Positions 43,895 through 52,910 of a stretch of 64,000 nt of DNA are shown here, one piece after another (position 1 is the stretch's first letter; every line of letters begins with the position of its first letter). The notes beneath the pieces are model-generated. The model searched no databases. It saw nothing but the letters and a program-made list of their open reading frames with translations, and was not told the DNA's origin. This DNA comes from JAICYJ01 sp035695105 (GTDB lineage Bacteria; Actinomycetota; Thermoleophilia; Gaiellales; JAICJC01), in NCBI GenBank assembly GCA_035695105.1, contig DASSEV010000004.1:68846-132845 (forward strand). Direction: 5' to 3'. The translations under genes and the position numbers were made by a program.

Positions 43895-45097
43895 GTGAGA
43901 GGCGTTCGCCGCTCGGCATTCCTGCTCTACCTCGGCATCTTCGTCGGCGAGGTCGTCTGGACCGCCCTCGTCCCGCTCGTGCCGACCTACTCGCAGCACT
44001 ACGGCCTGTCGAAGCTCGAGAGCGGCATGCTGCTCGCCGCCGCCAGCGTCACCATCCTCGCCGTCTCGATCCCCGCCACCGTGCTGGCCGACCGCTTCGG
44101 CGCACGCCGCCTGACGCTCGCAGCCATGATGCTGATGGCCCTGTCCGACCTCGCCACAGGCCTCTCCGGCTCGTTCTGGGAGCTGCTCGCCTCCCGCATG
44201 CTGTTCGGCGTCGGCTTCGGCATCGTCTGGACGACCGGCGTCGGCTGGCTGGGTGAGGTGGCCGGCACCAGCCAGGCCCGTGCCCTGTCCCTGACCGTGA
44301 CCACCGCCGGCCTCGGCGGGATCACCGGGCCTGCCTTCGCCGGCATCGCCGTCGAGCGCTACGGCCTCGCCGCCCCCTTCGTCGCCTGCGCCCTCGTCAC
44401 CGCCGCCGTCTTCGCGGGGATGCTGACCATCCCCGCCACCACCGGCCAGCGACCCGAGAGCACCCTGCCCCTCGCCACCACCATCCGCCGCGTGGCCGGC
44501 GACCGCCTCGTGCTCGCCAGCCTGCTGACGATGACGCTGGGCGGCTTCGTGGGCGGCGCCGTCAACCTGCTCGCGCCGCTCCAGCTGCACCGAAACGGGC
44601 TCTCCGAGTCGACCATCGGGCTCGTCTTCTCGATCGCCGCTCTCACCTTCATCGCGTCCAGCGCCCTCGTCGCCCGCTTCGGCGAGCGCGCGGCCAGCGT
44701 CCGTATCGCCTGCCTCGGCGCCGCCGCCATGGCGGTCGCCCTGCTGCTCGTCGTGGCCAGCACCAGCTCCCAGGCCGTGATCGGCTTTCTGCTCGCCCGC
44801 GGGCCGATCTCGGCCCTGATGTTCACCATCACCTTCCCGCTCGGCGTGGTCGGCGCCCGCCGGGCCGGCATCTCACTGACCGCCGTCGCCGCGCTGCTCA
44901 ACATCGTCTGGTCGGCGGCCGCGCTGATCGGCCCCATCGCAGCCGGCGCGATGGCCGAGACCACGTCGAGCCAGGCGACGTACGTGTGCCTGATCGCCAC
45001 GCTCCTGATCGGCGCCGCCTGGATGGCACAGGCCCACGGCGAGGAGCGCTCGGCCCGGTACGCCCGTGAGTCGGCGTACCGCACGTCGGGCCGCTAG
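43895..45097 (+). CDS. Major facilitator superfamily transporter (second of a pair)
   Basis: 400 residues with about twelve helices. Helix 1 is AFLLYLGIFVGEVVWTALVP, and the helix 2-3 loop has VLADRFGARRLTLAAMMLMA, the classic MFS motif A. LFGVGFGIVWTTGVGWLGEV contains motif-C-like glycines, typical of drug:H+ antiporters. The GTG start is one base after the previous stop. The TAG stop (45095-45097) overlaps the left terminal inverted repeat of the element at 45096. It probably exports a drug-like or metabolic compound. Confidence 0.85.
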   Translation: MRGVRRSAFLLYLGIFVGEVVWTALVPLVPTYSQHYGLSKLESGMLLAAASVTILAVSIPATVLADRFGARRLTLAAMMLMALSDLATGLSGSFWELLASRMLFGVGFGIVWTTGVGWLGEVAGTSQARALSLTVTTAGLGGITGPAFAGIAVERYGLAAPFVACALVTAAVFAGMLTIPATTGQRPESTLPLATTIRRVAGDRLVLASLLTMTLGGFVGGAVNLLAPLQLHRNGLSESTIGLVFSIAALTFIASSALVARFGERAASVRIACLGAAAMAVALLLVVASTSSQAVIGFLLARGPISALMFTITFPLGVVGARRAGISLTAVAALLNIVWSAAALIGPIAAGAMAETTSSQATYVCLIATLLIGAAWMAQAHGEERSARYARESAYRTSGR

Positions 45098-45294
45098 ATG
45101 ATTGATTCCACGGCGCCGTGCGGTCTGAGCGGTCGCAAGCCGAGCAGCGCAAGGATCGAGGGAGGGTCGATATCGGGAATATCGGCCCGACCGAGGACGC
45201 CGCGATGCGACGGCTTGCGGCCGCAGCCACCGGCGCGTCGCCCATCTACAGCAGCCTGGCGGTCAGACGCGCGGAGTCGTGGAATCAATCATCT
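45096..45294. mobile_element. Structured terminal-inverted-repeat element, copy A
   Basis: 199 bp bounded by a perfect 15-bp inverted repeat, AGATGATTGATTCCA (45096-45110, complement at 45280-45294). A long stem joins 45130-45142 and 45211-45223 (12 Watson-Crick pairs plus one wobble). Inside the 83-nt core shared with copy B are two adjacent hairpins: 45154-45158/45164-45168 with loop AGGGA, and 45169-45173/45179-45183 with loop CGGGA. No target-site duplication is apparent. It lies between two converging genes and overlaps the MFS stop codon. It could be a non-autonomous mobile element or a structured RNA. Confidence 0.65.
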
Positions 45295-45324
45295 GGGTGG
45301 GACGGAGCCCGCTCCGCCCCACCC
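45295..45324. terminator. Strong GC hairpin between converging genes
   Basis: GGGTGGG-A-CGGAGC-CC-GCTCCG-C-CCCACCC forms a 13-bp stem interrupted by one A/C mismatch. It directly abuts the right end of element A and lies 13 bases from the stop of the minus-strand secreted-protein gene. There is no U-tract, so it may act as a 3'-end barrier or with Rho. Confidence 0.55.
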
Positions 45325-45337
45325 CGCGCCGTTCAGA

Positions 45338-46282
45338 TCACAGCCCGCGCAGGACGCAGCCGCTGCTGTGGTTGCTCCACTCGCGCTGCAGCCAGTACTT
45401 GCCGGTTCCGATCACCTGGTTGTACTGCCCGGTCGACGTCGAGCCGAGCGCCGCGCCGAACGTCCACGCGCACTTGTCGCCGTTCTCCGCCCCCGCCGAG
45501 TCGTACCACGCGGTGCCGAGTGGGTCGGTGTTCGTCTCGTTGTGCTCGTGGCTCGTCACGTTGATCGTCGCGTCGGCATCCCCGCCGTTCGGGTGCTGGC
45601 CGGAGTCACAGCGCGACGGCACGAACGCCGCGTACGGCTGGTTCGCGTAGAGCGTTGGATTCGCCGACGGCCCGTACGAGCCGTGGTACGCGCAGAAGTA
45701 GGAGTACGAGCAGTCGCTCCCGAAGCAGCTGCCCACGTTCTTCGGCGTGAACATGAAGAAGATCCTCCCGCCGCCGGGCTTCCATCCCTTCACGCCCATC
45801 ACGCGGGTGACCTCGGCCTGGATCTGGGCGTCGGTCAGGCAGGTGGTCGTGTACCTGTCCTTGCAGCCGCTCGCAGGGAAGGCATGGGTGTCCATGAACG
45901 AGCCGCCGAACGTCGAGGTGTAGGCGGCCTTGCCGGTCGAGTCCGTGTACTGCGAGTCGCTCCAGTACACGTTCGAAGTCCTGCCGCTCGCGGCGGCGAC
46001 GTTCGCGAAGAACCCGTTGATCGTCGAGACGTAGGTGGCGCCGACGGAGTAGCCCGACGGCACCCAGTAGATGGCGTACGTCGTGTTCGTGTGCAGCACC
46101 GGCCCGCCGTGGTACAGCAGGTTTCCGGCCGGCTTCGCGGTGGCTGCGGCGACGCCGCGCGCGTGCACGATGCCGCCGATGTGCGTGTGGTGTAGCGTCT
46201 CGGGCGCGGACGCCACCGCGGTTCCCGCTCCGCCGAGCACGCACACGGCTGCGACCAGCGCGCCCATGATCGGTCGTCTCAC
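45338..46282 (-). CDS. Secreted EXORDIUM/PHI-1-like protein
   Basis: 314 residues. The signal peptide is MRRPIMGALVAAVCVLGGAG followed by TAVASA. TTYAIYWVPSGYSVGATYVS and TINGFFANVAAASGRTSNVY are reminiscent of the EXORDIUM/phosphate-induced-1 domain. NVTSHEHNETNTDPLGTAWY contains HEHxxE, which could bind a metal but is not the standard HExxH. Six or more cysteines suggest disulfides. Known family roles are in plant growth signalling; bacterial roles are unclear. It is the first of two adjacent secreted-protein genes on this strand. Confidence 0.6.
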   Translation of the reverse strand: MRRPIMGALVAAVCVLGGAGTAVASAPETLHHTHIGGIVHARGVAAATAKPAGNLLYHGGPVLHTNTTYAIYWVPSGYSVGATYVSTINGFFANVAAASGRTSNVYWSDSQYTDSTGKAAYTSTFGGSFMDTHAFPASGCKDRYTTTCLTDAQIQAEVTRVMGVKGWKPGGGRIFFMFTPKNVGSCFGSDCSYSYFCAYHGSYGPSANPTLYANQPYAAFVPSRCDSGQHPNGGDADATINVTSHEHNETNTDPLGTAWYDSAGAENGDKCAWTFGAALGSTSTGQYNQVIGTGKYWLQREWSNHSSGCVLRGL

Positions 46283-46373
46283 AGCTTCCCCCTCCTCGGT
46301 CCGCGCGCCGGGCGACGCGCACCGGCATGCTGCCGCGCGCGGAGGGCCGAGTCAAGAGATGCTACGGCAGGCG

Positions 46374-47399
46374 TTACGCAGTCGTGTGGAAGACGGCACG
46401 CGCCGCCTGCGACCTGTATGCGCTGAGCGACCGCGGCTTGCTGCCGAGGTCGAACTGCGAGCCGTAGTCGTAGTAGACGATCGCCGCCGTCCGCGGGTGC
46501 ATCCGCGCCCAGTCGAACACCTTGTTCACGAAGGTGGGATCGTCGTAGCCCCACGGCGCCCACTCGCCGAGGATGAACGGCTTGCCATAGTTGTAGAGCG
46601 GCTGCATGCCCTTCCAGTAGGCGTTCCCGCCCTGGGCGTAGAGGTCGTCGGCGACGTAGTCGACGTAGGCGTTGCCCGGGTAGTAGTCGTGCGGCTGGTT
46701 GCCGGCGACGTTGGGCGACCCCGCACCCTGCGGGTTCCAGACCATCGCGATCTGCCCGCTCGGAGGGATGCCGTCGGCCGACAGCGGCGCCTGCAGCAGA
46801 CGCAGCCCGGCCGCGTGCAGCTCCGAGTTGATCACGGCGCGGCTGCCGCCGCGCATGATGATGGCGATCCGCCGGAACGCAGCCTTGTACTTGCTCGTCG
46901 AGTACGCCGCGCCCTTTCGGGTGCCGTCCGCGTTGAAGGCGCAGTACGACATCCAGTAGCCGTTCATCTCCTGCATCGGGCGGATCCAGACCGGCCGGCC
47001 GGACTCGTTCGCCTGCTTCGAGTAGGAGATGTAGATCGCGTCGGCCTTCCCCGCGGCCAGCTCGCCCGGCGAGAACTTGTGCCGGTCGGAGACGCGGGTG
47101 ACGCCAAGCGTGATCATCGCGATCCGGTGGGCGTGCGTGGCCTGGTCGATCTGGGTCGTGACACCGTGCCACTTGACCCACGAGCCGCCCAGCATGTCGA
47201 ACAGAAGCCAGACGTCGTGGTGGTGGCGGGTGAGCGTGTCGAACGCCCCCGGCTTCTTGGCACCGACTCCGAGCCGGATGTGGCCGGTCGGCGGCATCCC
47301 GGGCGGCGGGCTGCCCGCGCCGAGCGCCTGCCCGCCGGCGCACGCGACGACCGCGGCGGTCGAGCCGATGGCGATCAGACGGCGCAGGGGGAGCCTCAT
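46374..47399 (-). CDS. Secreted GH26-like glycoside hydrolase
   Basis: 341 residues. The signal peptide is RRLIAIGSTAAVVACAGG. A (beta/alpha)8 barrel is indicated, with the proposed acid/base in WIRPMQEMNGYWMSYCAF and the nucleophile in GKPFILGEWAPWGYDDPTF, as in family GH26 (mannanases and related enzymes). The hydrolase should act outside the cell on beta-linked polysaccharide. The start is an ATG at 47399; an upstream ATG at 47438 would add 13 residues before the signal peptide. The neighbour at 45338 is also secreted. Confidence 0.78.
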   Translation of the reverse strand: MRLPLRRLIAIGSTAAVVACAGGQALGAGSPPPGMPPTGHIRLGVGAKKPGAFDTLTRHHHDVWLLFDMLGGSWVKWHGVTTQIDQATHAHRIAMITLGVTRVSDRHKFSPGELAAGKADAIYISYSKQANESGRPVWIRPMQEMNGYWMSYCAFNADGTRKGAAYSTSKYKAAFRRIAIIMRGGSRAVINSELHAAGLRLLQAPLSADGIPPSGQIAMVWNPQGAGSPNVAGNQPHDYYPGNAYVDYVADDLYAQGGNAYWKGMQPLYNYGKPFILGEWAPWGYDDPTFVNKVFDWARMHPRTAAIVYYDYGSQFDLGSKPRSLSAYRSQAARAVFHTTA

Positions 47400-47464
47400 C
47401 CTGCAAGGTTCATCGGCTCTCGCGCGAGCGGGCAACATGACCCGTTCTGGCGATCTGGGTCAGC

Positions 47465-47503
47465 CGGGCGGGGCGGACGCGTCTCGCGCCTCCGCCCCGC
47501 CCG
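47465..47503. terminator. GC-rich hairpin 3' of the small gene and the cyclase gene
   Basis: CGGGCGGGGCGGA (47465-47477) and TCCGCCCCGCCCG (47491-47503) form a perfect 13-bp stem with a 13-nt loop, 24 bases beyond the stop of the small minus-strand gene and 66 bases before the GH26 start. It has no U-tract. Confidence 0.5.
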
Positions 47504-47526
47504 TCGTGCCCGTTCCCCCGCTCCCC

Positions 47527-47706
47527 TTACGGAGTTCGTGCGCGGCGCCTGGGCGCGCCCGGGAACAGCCGCCGCGGCTGCTCCTCCGTCGCCCGCACCA
47601 CCTCGTCAACCGGTTCCCGCGGATCGGTCGCGTCCCGCGACCGCTCCCGTGCGATCCGCGCCACCAGGTCGACGACAGACCCCTCGCGAACCTCTCGCTG
47701 TGTCAA
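47527..47706 (-). CDS. Small hypothetical protein with TTG start
   Basis: 59 residues: a TTG-initiated frame reading TQREVREGSVVDLVARIARE, continuing RSRDATDPREPVDEVVRATE and ending in PRRRARTP. A purine-rich GGGAGGG lies 5 bases before the TTG and supports translation. It is highly charged and probably alpha-helical. It sits between the cyclase/WD40 gene and a hairpin on the same strand. It may be a chance frame, since GC-rich DNA favours long open frames. Confidence 0.4.
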   Translation of the reverse strand: MTQREVREGSVVDLVARIARERSRDATDPREPVDEVVRATEEQPRRLFPGAPRRRARTP

Positions 47707-47784
47707 CGTCGCCCTCCCATGAATCCCATCGTGGGCGACGGATGTATGGGATCTGTTGGCGCCTCGTTCGGATTGTGAACAGGC

Positions 47785-50700
47785 CTATGGACCTGGTGGA
47801 TACATCGGGCAGGTCGACTGGTAGCCGCGCGCGCCGACGTAGCGGTGCCACTCCTCCTTTGTCAGGTTGCGGCCCGCGATCGCGCATGCGTGAGCCATCC
47901 AGGCTGACGCCGTAACCGGCCAGCGGTACGCGGATCCGTCGCTGAATACGGCGAACAGCCAGCGTGAGTCAGGCGAGAAGAGCACCCTGCCCCAGGCGCC
48001 CTCACCACCCGGGAACGGCGTACCGACCATCTGCTGCGTCGGCGCGTTCCAGAGCCGCGCGCCCCCGCTGCCTCCGCCCCCGGTTGCGTACCGCATCCCG
48101 GAGGGATCGAATGCGAGAGATGCCACGGGGGCCGGCATCGCAAGTGTCGGCCGTCCCAGCTGAGCACCTGTTGCCGCGCTGTACACGGTCACGATGCCCT
48201 GCCACGAGCCGGCCGCGATGGTGCCTCCATGCCCGAACGCCACGGAGATCGTTCCCGTCGACGGGCTCATCGAGTGCAGCAGCCGGCCGCTGGCAACGTC
48301 GTAGATCAGCACCGATGGCCTGTCGTCGAGTACCGGGCTGGAGTCCGTGGCGACAGCCAACTGGGAGCCGTCCGGCGAGAATTGCACCGCGTTGCCAATC
48401 GCGGGGTGCCACGTACGGGTCAGCACCACGTGCCCGTTCTTCCACATCACGAGGTCCCCCTGCTTGTCCTGGATTCCATTCGAATCGAGCGTTCCGTCAA
48501 CGGCGGCCAACTCGCGCCCGTCGGGGCTCGCTGCGACGCTGCTGACGGTGAACCGGAGTCCACGGAGCACCGCCGTGCGGTGGTGCGCACGAACGTCCCA
48601 GACCGTCACGGCACCACGTGCGGAGCCGACCACGAGCTGAGCGCCCGACCACGCCAGGGCCGTCACGACCGACCGACCGACATCGAGCGCCCCGATCCTG
48701 CGCAGGGTCGATGTCGAATACAACGCGACGCCATGGGTCCCTGATCGCACTGCGAGCGTTGCGCCGTCGGGCGAGATAGCCGAGGGCGGGGTGCTCGCGG
48801 AGATCGGGGGGAGGCCGTCGGGCGTCGGGTCGCTGACCCGAAACGGGCTCCCGAACCGGGCACTTCCCGAAAGGGCCCATCGCAGCACCGTGCCGTCGAG
48901 ACCCGTCGTGTACAGCGTGCGGCCGTCAGGACTGAAGGCCACGCCCGTCACATGTCCGCCGTGTCCGGCGAGTCGCTGGAGCACTGCCCCTGTCGCGGGA
49001 TCCCACACGATCACGAGCCCGTCGTCGCCGGTGCTCACCGCCACGCGCGAGTCCGGGGAGAAGGCGATGTTGTCCACCGCGCCGCTATGCGCGCCCTGCC
49101 CTTGCCGCGAGGCTCCGGTGACCGCGTTGACGAAGTGGACGGTTCCGTCGGTGAGGCCGTACGCCAGCACGCGCCCGTCCGGGCTGATGGCCGCGGGCAC
49201 GTCGACCACGTCCGCGAGCGCCGGCGCCGGATAGCGCCGGATCTCTCGCAGCGTGTTGGGGTTCCAGGTCGAGATCGCTCCGTCGGACGCCACCACGAGG
49301 CGGCCACTGGATGTCATGCGCGAAGCGATCACACCCGGCTCCCCGATGCGCACGATGGTCGGACGCACCGGCCCGTGACTCGCATCGACGGGCCATCGCT
49401 GGATGTAGCCCGGCCCGTACACGGAGCCGTTGGCGCCGGTCTGGATCGGCGCCCACGTGAGCACGACGTACTTGCCGTCCGGCGTCACAACCGGCGGGTG
49501 GTACTGCTGCGGGTACTGCGAACTGTCCCACGCCGGCCCCCACGCATACCGCCTGACGATCCGGCCGGTCGCCGGATCCAGCCGGATCAGCGGACCCGGC
49601 CCGGGGGTGCTCTCGAACACCTGGTCGGTATGCGGCATGTAGGCGGGCGGGAGCGCGCCGTCCTTGTTGATGTGGAGCAATCGCCGCGAAGGCACATCGT
49701 AGAGCCGGAGCGTCTGATCGTTGCCCGTGACGGCAATCGTGTGCCCATCAGGCGCGGCCGCCAGATCGAGCGGTCGTACGGTGAGCGGAAGGCTCAGCGT
49801 CGAGATCAGATCCGGGCTGCGAAGCAGCGTCGCGAGCATGGTGCCCTCGGTCTGAGATGACCGGTCGAACTCCATTGACTGCCGGGCGAGCAGCATCGCG
49901 CGGTCGACCCGTGGCTCCGATACCGCCTCGGCGCCCAGCTGGCGGCCAAGCGCGACGGTGGCCTGGTGCTGTGCCGAGCTGCGCTGGACGAGCGCGATGA
50001 TGCCCGCGGCCACCGCGAGCACGGTCACCACCGACACGCCCACGAGCAGCATCCGCAGCCGGCGGTTCTGACGGCGTTGCCGCTCCGCGTCGCGCTCGGA
50101 CTCGGTGCGGCTCTCGCGCAGGAAGTCCTGCTCGGTCTCGTTCAGCTCCGCCGCCCGGCCCGCGGCCCAGTCGAGGGTCGCCGTCAGGCGGGTTCCCCGG
50201 TAGAGCTCGCTGGCGTCGCGGCCGGCGCCCTGCCACCTGCGCGCAGCCTGCATCAGGTGCTCGCGCAGCTCCCGTCCCTGCGCATCCTCACACAGCCACT
50301 CGACGAGCCGCGGCCATTCGCGCAGGAGCGCCTCATGCGCCACCTCGACCGTGTCGTCGGTGACCGTCAGCAGCCGGTCGGCCGTCAGCCGGGTGACGAC
50401 GACGGTGATGTCGGCGCCCGGCTCCAGACCGAGCTCGTCGCGGTGCACGATGCGCCGCGTCACCACGCCATCCTCGCCGGCCGTCACCAGCCGCAGGAAC
50501 AGCGCCCGCGCCACCTCGCGCTGCCGCTCCGACAGCTGCTCGTACGAGCTCTCCGCCAGCCGAGCGACAGCGCCGCTGACGCCGCCCGCCTGCTCGTAGT
50601 CCGCATAGCGGAGCCAGCCCGACGACCGCCGGTCCCAGAGCTCGACGAGCGCCGTCGAGAGCAGCGGCAGCCCGCCGGGCTGGTCGGCGACCTCCTCCAC

Positions 50701-52644
50701 CAGCCGGTCGACCAGCGCCGCGTCGACGCGAACGCCGCACCGGCGCGCGGGCAGCTCGATCGCGCGCCGCAGCTCCTTCGCGCTCATCGCGCCGACCAGC
50801 ACCTGGTTCGCCGCGACCAGCCGCGCGAGCTCCGGATACACCGCGCAGTGGCCGTAGAAGTCGGCGCGCATCCCGATCACGACGACGTGGCGCTCCGCGT
50901 CGGCGGCGAGCGACGTCAGCGCGTCCACGCACGCAGACCGCTCGGCCTCCGAGACCGCCGGCGCGAACAGCTCCTCGAACTGGTCGACGACCAGCACCAG
51001 CCGCTCGTCCCCGTCGCGCTCCGCGGCGAGCGCCTCGTCCAGCTCGGCCGCCGGGTGCTCTCCCGGGCGCATCGAGGCCACGCGCCACCGGTCGCTCCCC
51101 GGGAGTAGACCGGCGCGGAGCGACGGCACCAGGCCCGCCGCCAGCACCGAGGACTTGCCGCTGCCCGACGCACCGATCACGGCCAGCATGCCGGCGCCGA
51201 CGGTGCGCGCCGCCAGCTCGCCCACCAGCTGCTCGCGTCCGAAGAAGAACCGCGAGTCGTCGTCCTCGAACGAGGCGAGACCCTTGTACGGGCACGTGCC
51301 CGGAGCCAGGTCGCGCGCGTCGGGGGTCGCCGTGTAGAGGCGGGCAAGCTTCAGCCCGATCACGTTGTTCGCGAAGTCCAGGCCCGCCTGGCGCTCGACC
51401 CGCTCCGCCGACAGGTACTCCGCCGCCGCCTCGAGGCGCCGCGCCGCCTCCCGCTCGGCCCACTCGCTCATCAGCTCGTGCACCCGGTCGGGCACGCCCC
51501 CCGACGCGCGCAGCACCGATTCGACCGACACCTCGCCGGCCGCGTCGCCCGCGTACAGGTCGACGATCGCCTGCACCTCGGCCGGGCCCAGCGGCGAGAG
51601 ACGGCGATGGCCGTCGCCGTCGCGGTCGACGCGCGCGACCAGCTGGGAGACGTCCGCGCTGGCATCGGCGTCGCCGACGACGCAGACGACGAGCACCGGC
51701 CGCCGGTCGATCTCCGGGAGCACCTGCTCGATCGCGGGCACGACGCGATCCGCGGTGACGTCGACGTCGTCCAGCACGACCAGCATGGGCAGCTCGGCCG
51801 CGGCGGCGGCGCGCAGCTCCGCCTCGGCGGCCGCCAGCGCCGTGCCGCCCGCGCCGGCATACCTGACCAGGCCCTCGCCCTGCACCACGGCGGCCAGCTC
51901 GGCGGTCAGCCGGGTGCGGCCGATGCCCTCCTCCCCGGAGAGGACGAGCAGACGGCCATCGCCGCGGCGCGCCTGCCGCCAGCACCCGCGCAGCCAGCAC
52001 ATCTCGTCGTCGCGGCCGATCAGCGGCGTTCCCACCTCCAGCTCGACCGGGAGCGGCTCCGGCTCGGGGAGCCGCGGCCTCTCGGCGGGCCGCTCCCGCG
52101 CCGACCGCACCTCCACGACGTCGAGCGGCGTCTCGAAGCCCTTGAGCTCGAGCGCGCCGTGGGCCGACGCGCGCACGTCGGGCAGCGGGCCGGCGGCGTC
52201 CATCAGCGCGGCCGGGACGAGCACCTGCCCTGCCGCGGCCTGCGAGCAGAGGCGCGCCGCGGTGTTGATCGCGGCGCCTCGGTAGCCGCCCTCGAGCGGG
52301 ACGGCGGGGCCGGCATCGACGCCGACGCCGACCAGCAGCGGCAGGTCGGGGTGCTCGGCCACCTCCTCGGCGCACAGAGCGACCAGGTCGACGGCGGCCC
52401 GCACGGCCTGCCGAGGCGCCTCGAACACCGCCAGCGCCTCGTCGCCCCGCAGCTCGATCACGCGGCCACCGCGTGCGGCGACGGCGTCTCGGGCGAGCGA
52501 TGCGAAGGCCCCCGCCAGGCGGGCCGCTGCGGCATCGCCGTGGGCGCGGGTGAACCGCGTGTAGCCGCGCACGTCGGCGATCAGGAAGGCTCGCTCGACG
52601 ACGTCCTGCTCGATCGTCTCTGGCCGTGTTTCGGTGTCGCTCAT
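47785..52644 (-). CDS. Class III cyclase domain fused to two NTPase modules, a membrane helix and WD40 repeats
   Basis: 1619 residues. Residues 20-190 form a class III nucleotide-cyclase domain: FLIADVRGYTRFTRAHGD carries the first metal Asp, RVIELRGDEALAVFEAP the second, and GAAINTAARLCSQ the transition-state Asn/Arg. A first P-loop module (from about 235) has GEEGIGRTRL, where the Walker lysine is arginine. A second, nSTAND1-like module (from about 450) has CPYKGLASFEDDDSRFFFGR, an intact GASGSGKSSVLAAGL and LVLVVDQFEELF. A single helix (LLVGVSVVTVLAVAAGIIAL, near 865) precedes a WD40 propeller with repeated FSPDGR(T/V)-type turns to the C-terminus. It looks like a membrane-tethered signal integrator. 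The stimulus and product nucleotide are unknown. Confidence 0.85.
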   Translation of the reverse strand: MSDTETRPETIEQDVVERAFLIADVRGYTRFTRAHGDAAAARLAGAFASLARDAVAARGGRVIELRGDEALAVFEAPRQAVRAAVDLVALCAEEVAEHPDLPLLVGVGVDAGPAVPLEGGYRGAAINTAARLCSQAAAGQVLVPAALMDAAGPLPDVRASAHGALELKGFETPLDVVEVRSARERPAERPRLPEPEPLPVELEVGTPLIGRDDEMCWLRGCWRQARRGDGRLLVLSGEEGIGRTRLTAELAAVVQGEGLVRYAGAGGTALAAAEAELRAAAAAELPMLVVLDDVDVTADRVVPAIEQVLPEIDRRPVLVVCVVGDADASADVSQLVARVDRDGDGHRRLSPLGPAEVQAIVDLYAGDAAGEVSVESVLRASGGVPDRVHELMSEWAEREAARRLEAAAEYLSAERVERQAGLDFANNVIGLKLARLYTATPDARDLAPGTCPYKGLASFEDDDSRFFFGREQLVGELAARTVGAGMLAVIGASGSGKSSVLAAGLVPSLRAGLLPGSDRWRVASMRPGEHPAAELDEALAAERDGDERLVLVVDQFEELFAPAVSEAERSACVDALTSLAADAERHVVVIGMRADFYGHCAVYPELARLVAANQVLVGAMSAKELRRAIELPARRCGVRVDAALVDRLVEEVADQPGGLPLLSTALVELWDRRSSGWLRYADYEQAGGVSGAVARLAESSYEQLSERQREVARALFLRLVTAGEDGVVTRRIVHRDELGLEPGADITVVVTRLTADRLLTVTDDTVEVAHEALLREWPRLVEWLCEDAQGRELREHLMQAARRWQGAGRDASELYRGTRLTATLDWAAGRAAELNETEQDFLRESRTESERDAERQRRQNRRLRMLLVGVSVVTVLAVAAGIIALVQRSSAQHQATVALGRQLGAEAVSEPRVDRAMLLARQSMEFDRSSQTEGTMLATLLRSPDLISTLSLPLTVRPLDLAAAPDGHTIAVTGNDQTLRLYDVPSRRLLHINKDGALPPAYMPHTDQVFESTPGPGPLIRLDPATGRIVRRYAWGPAWDSSQYPQQYHPPVVTPDGKYVVLTWAPIQTGANGSVYGPGYIQRWPVDASHGPVRPTIVRIGEPGVIASRMTSSGRLVVASDGAISTWNPNTLREIRRYPAPALADVVDVPAAISPDGRVLAYGLTDGTVHFVNAVTGASRQGQGAHSGAVDNIAFSPDSRVAVSTGDDGLVIVWDPATGAVLQRLAGHGGHVTGVAFSPDGRTLYTTGLDGTVLRWALSGSARFGSPFRVSDPTPDGLPPISASTPPSAISPDGATLAVRSGTHGVALYSTSTLRRIGALDVGRSVVTALAWSGAQLVVGSARGAVTVWDVRAHHRTAVLRGLRFTVSSVAASPDGRELAAVDGTLDSNGIQDKQGDLVMWKNGHVVLTRTWHPAIGNAVQFSPDGSQLAVATDSSPVLDDRPSVLIYDVASGRLLHSMSPSTGTISVAFGHGGTIAAGSWQGIVTVYSAATGAQLGRPTLAMPAPVASLAFDPSGMRYATGGGGSGGARLWNAPTQQMVGTPFPGGEGAWGRVLFSPDSRWLFAVFSDGSAYRWPVTASAWMAHACAIAGRNLTKEEWHRYVGARGYQSTCPMYPPGP

Positions 52645-52775
52645 CGTCCGCCGTTGTCTGAGTAGTAGCTACCGAACAGGACGTTTCGCAAGTGCTTCAT
52701 CTTGCAGGGTTTCCGGGTCGGGCCCCGCGGGGTAGTCACGACGACGTACGTCACGGTCTCCGAGGAGGGACACAC

Positions 52776-52859
52776 ATGCTGTACACGCTACTTGTTCTCC
52801 TGCTGATCATCGTGCTCGCCATCATCATCTGGCGGGCGGTCGCTGGGCGCGCGGTCTAG
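52776..52859 (+). CDS. 27-residue hydrophobic membrane peptide
   Basis: MLYTLLVLLLIIVLAIIIWR followed by AVAGRAV, one membrane helix with a short basic tail. The ribosome site GAGGAGG ends 6 bases before the ATG, and a terminator hairpin follows the TAG by 15 bases, so this looks like a complete miniature gene. Similar tiny hydrophobic peptides are known in actinobacteria and firmicutes with unclear, often stress-related roles. Confidence 0.7.
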   Translation: MLYTLLVLLLIIVLAIIIWRAVAGRAV

Positions 52860-52874
52860 CCGCGCACGAAGGAT

Positions 52875-52910
52875 GCCCTGCCCGTCCCGACGCGGGCAGG
52901 GCTTCTTCCG
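52875..52910. terminator. Bidirectional hairpin terminator
   Basis: GCCCTGCCCG (52875-52884) pairs with CGGGCAGGGC (52893-52902), giving a 10-bp perfect stem with an 8-nt loop. TTCTTCCGTT follows on the plus strand. It serves the 27-residue gene and lies directly after the stop of the convergent metallophosphoesterase gene. Confidence 0.75.

Noticed and set aside
45096..45294. Known riboswitch (c-di-GMP, c-di-AMP, cobalamin classes) for the element core
   Set aside because: The hairpins and loops do not match the conserved cores I know for these classes, and terminal inverted repeats are not a riboswitch feature.
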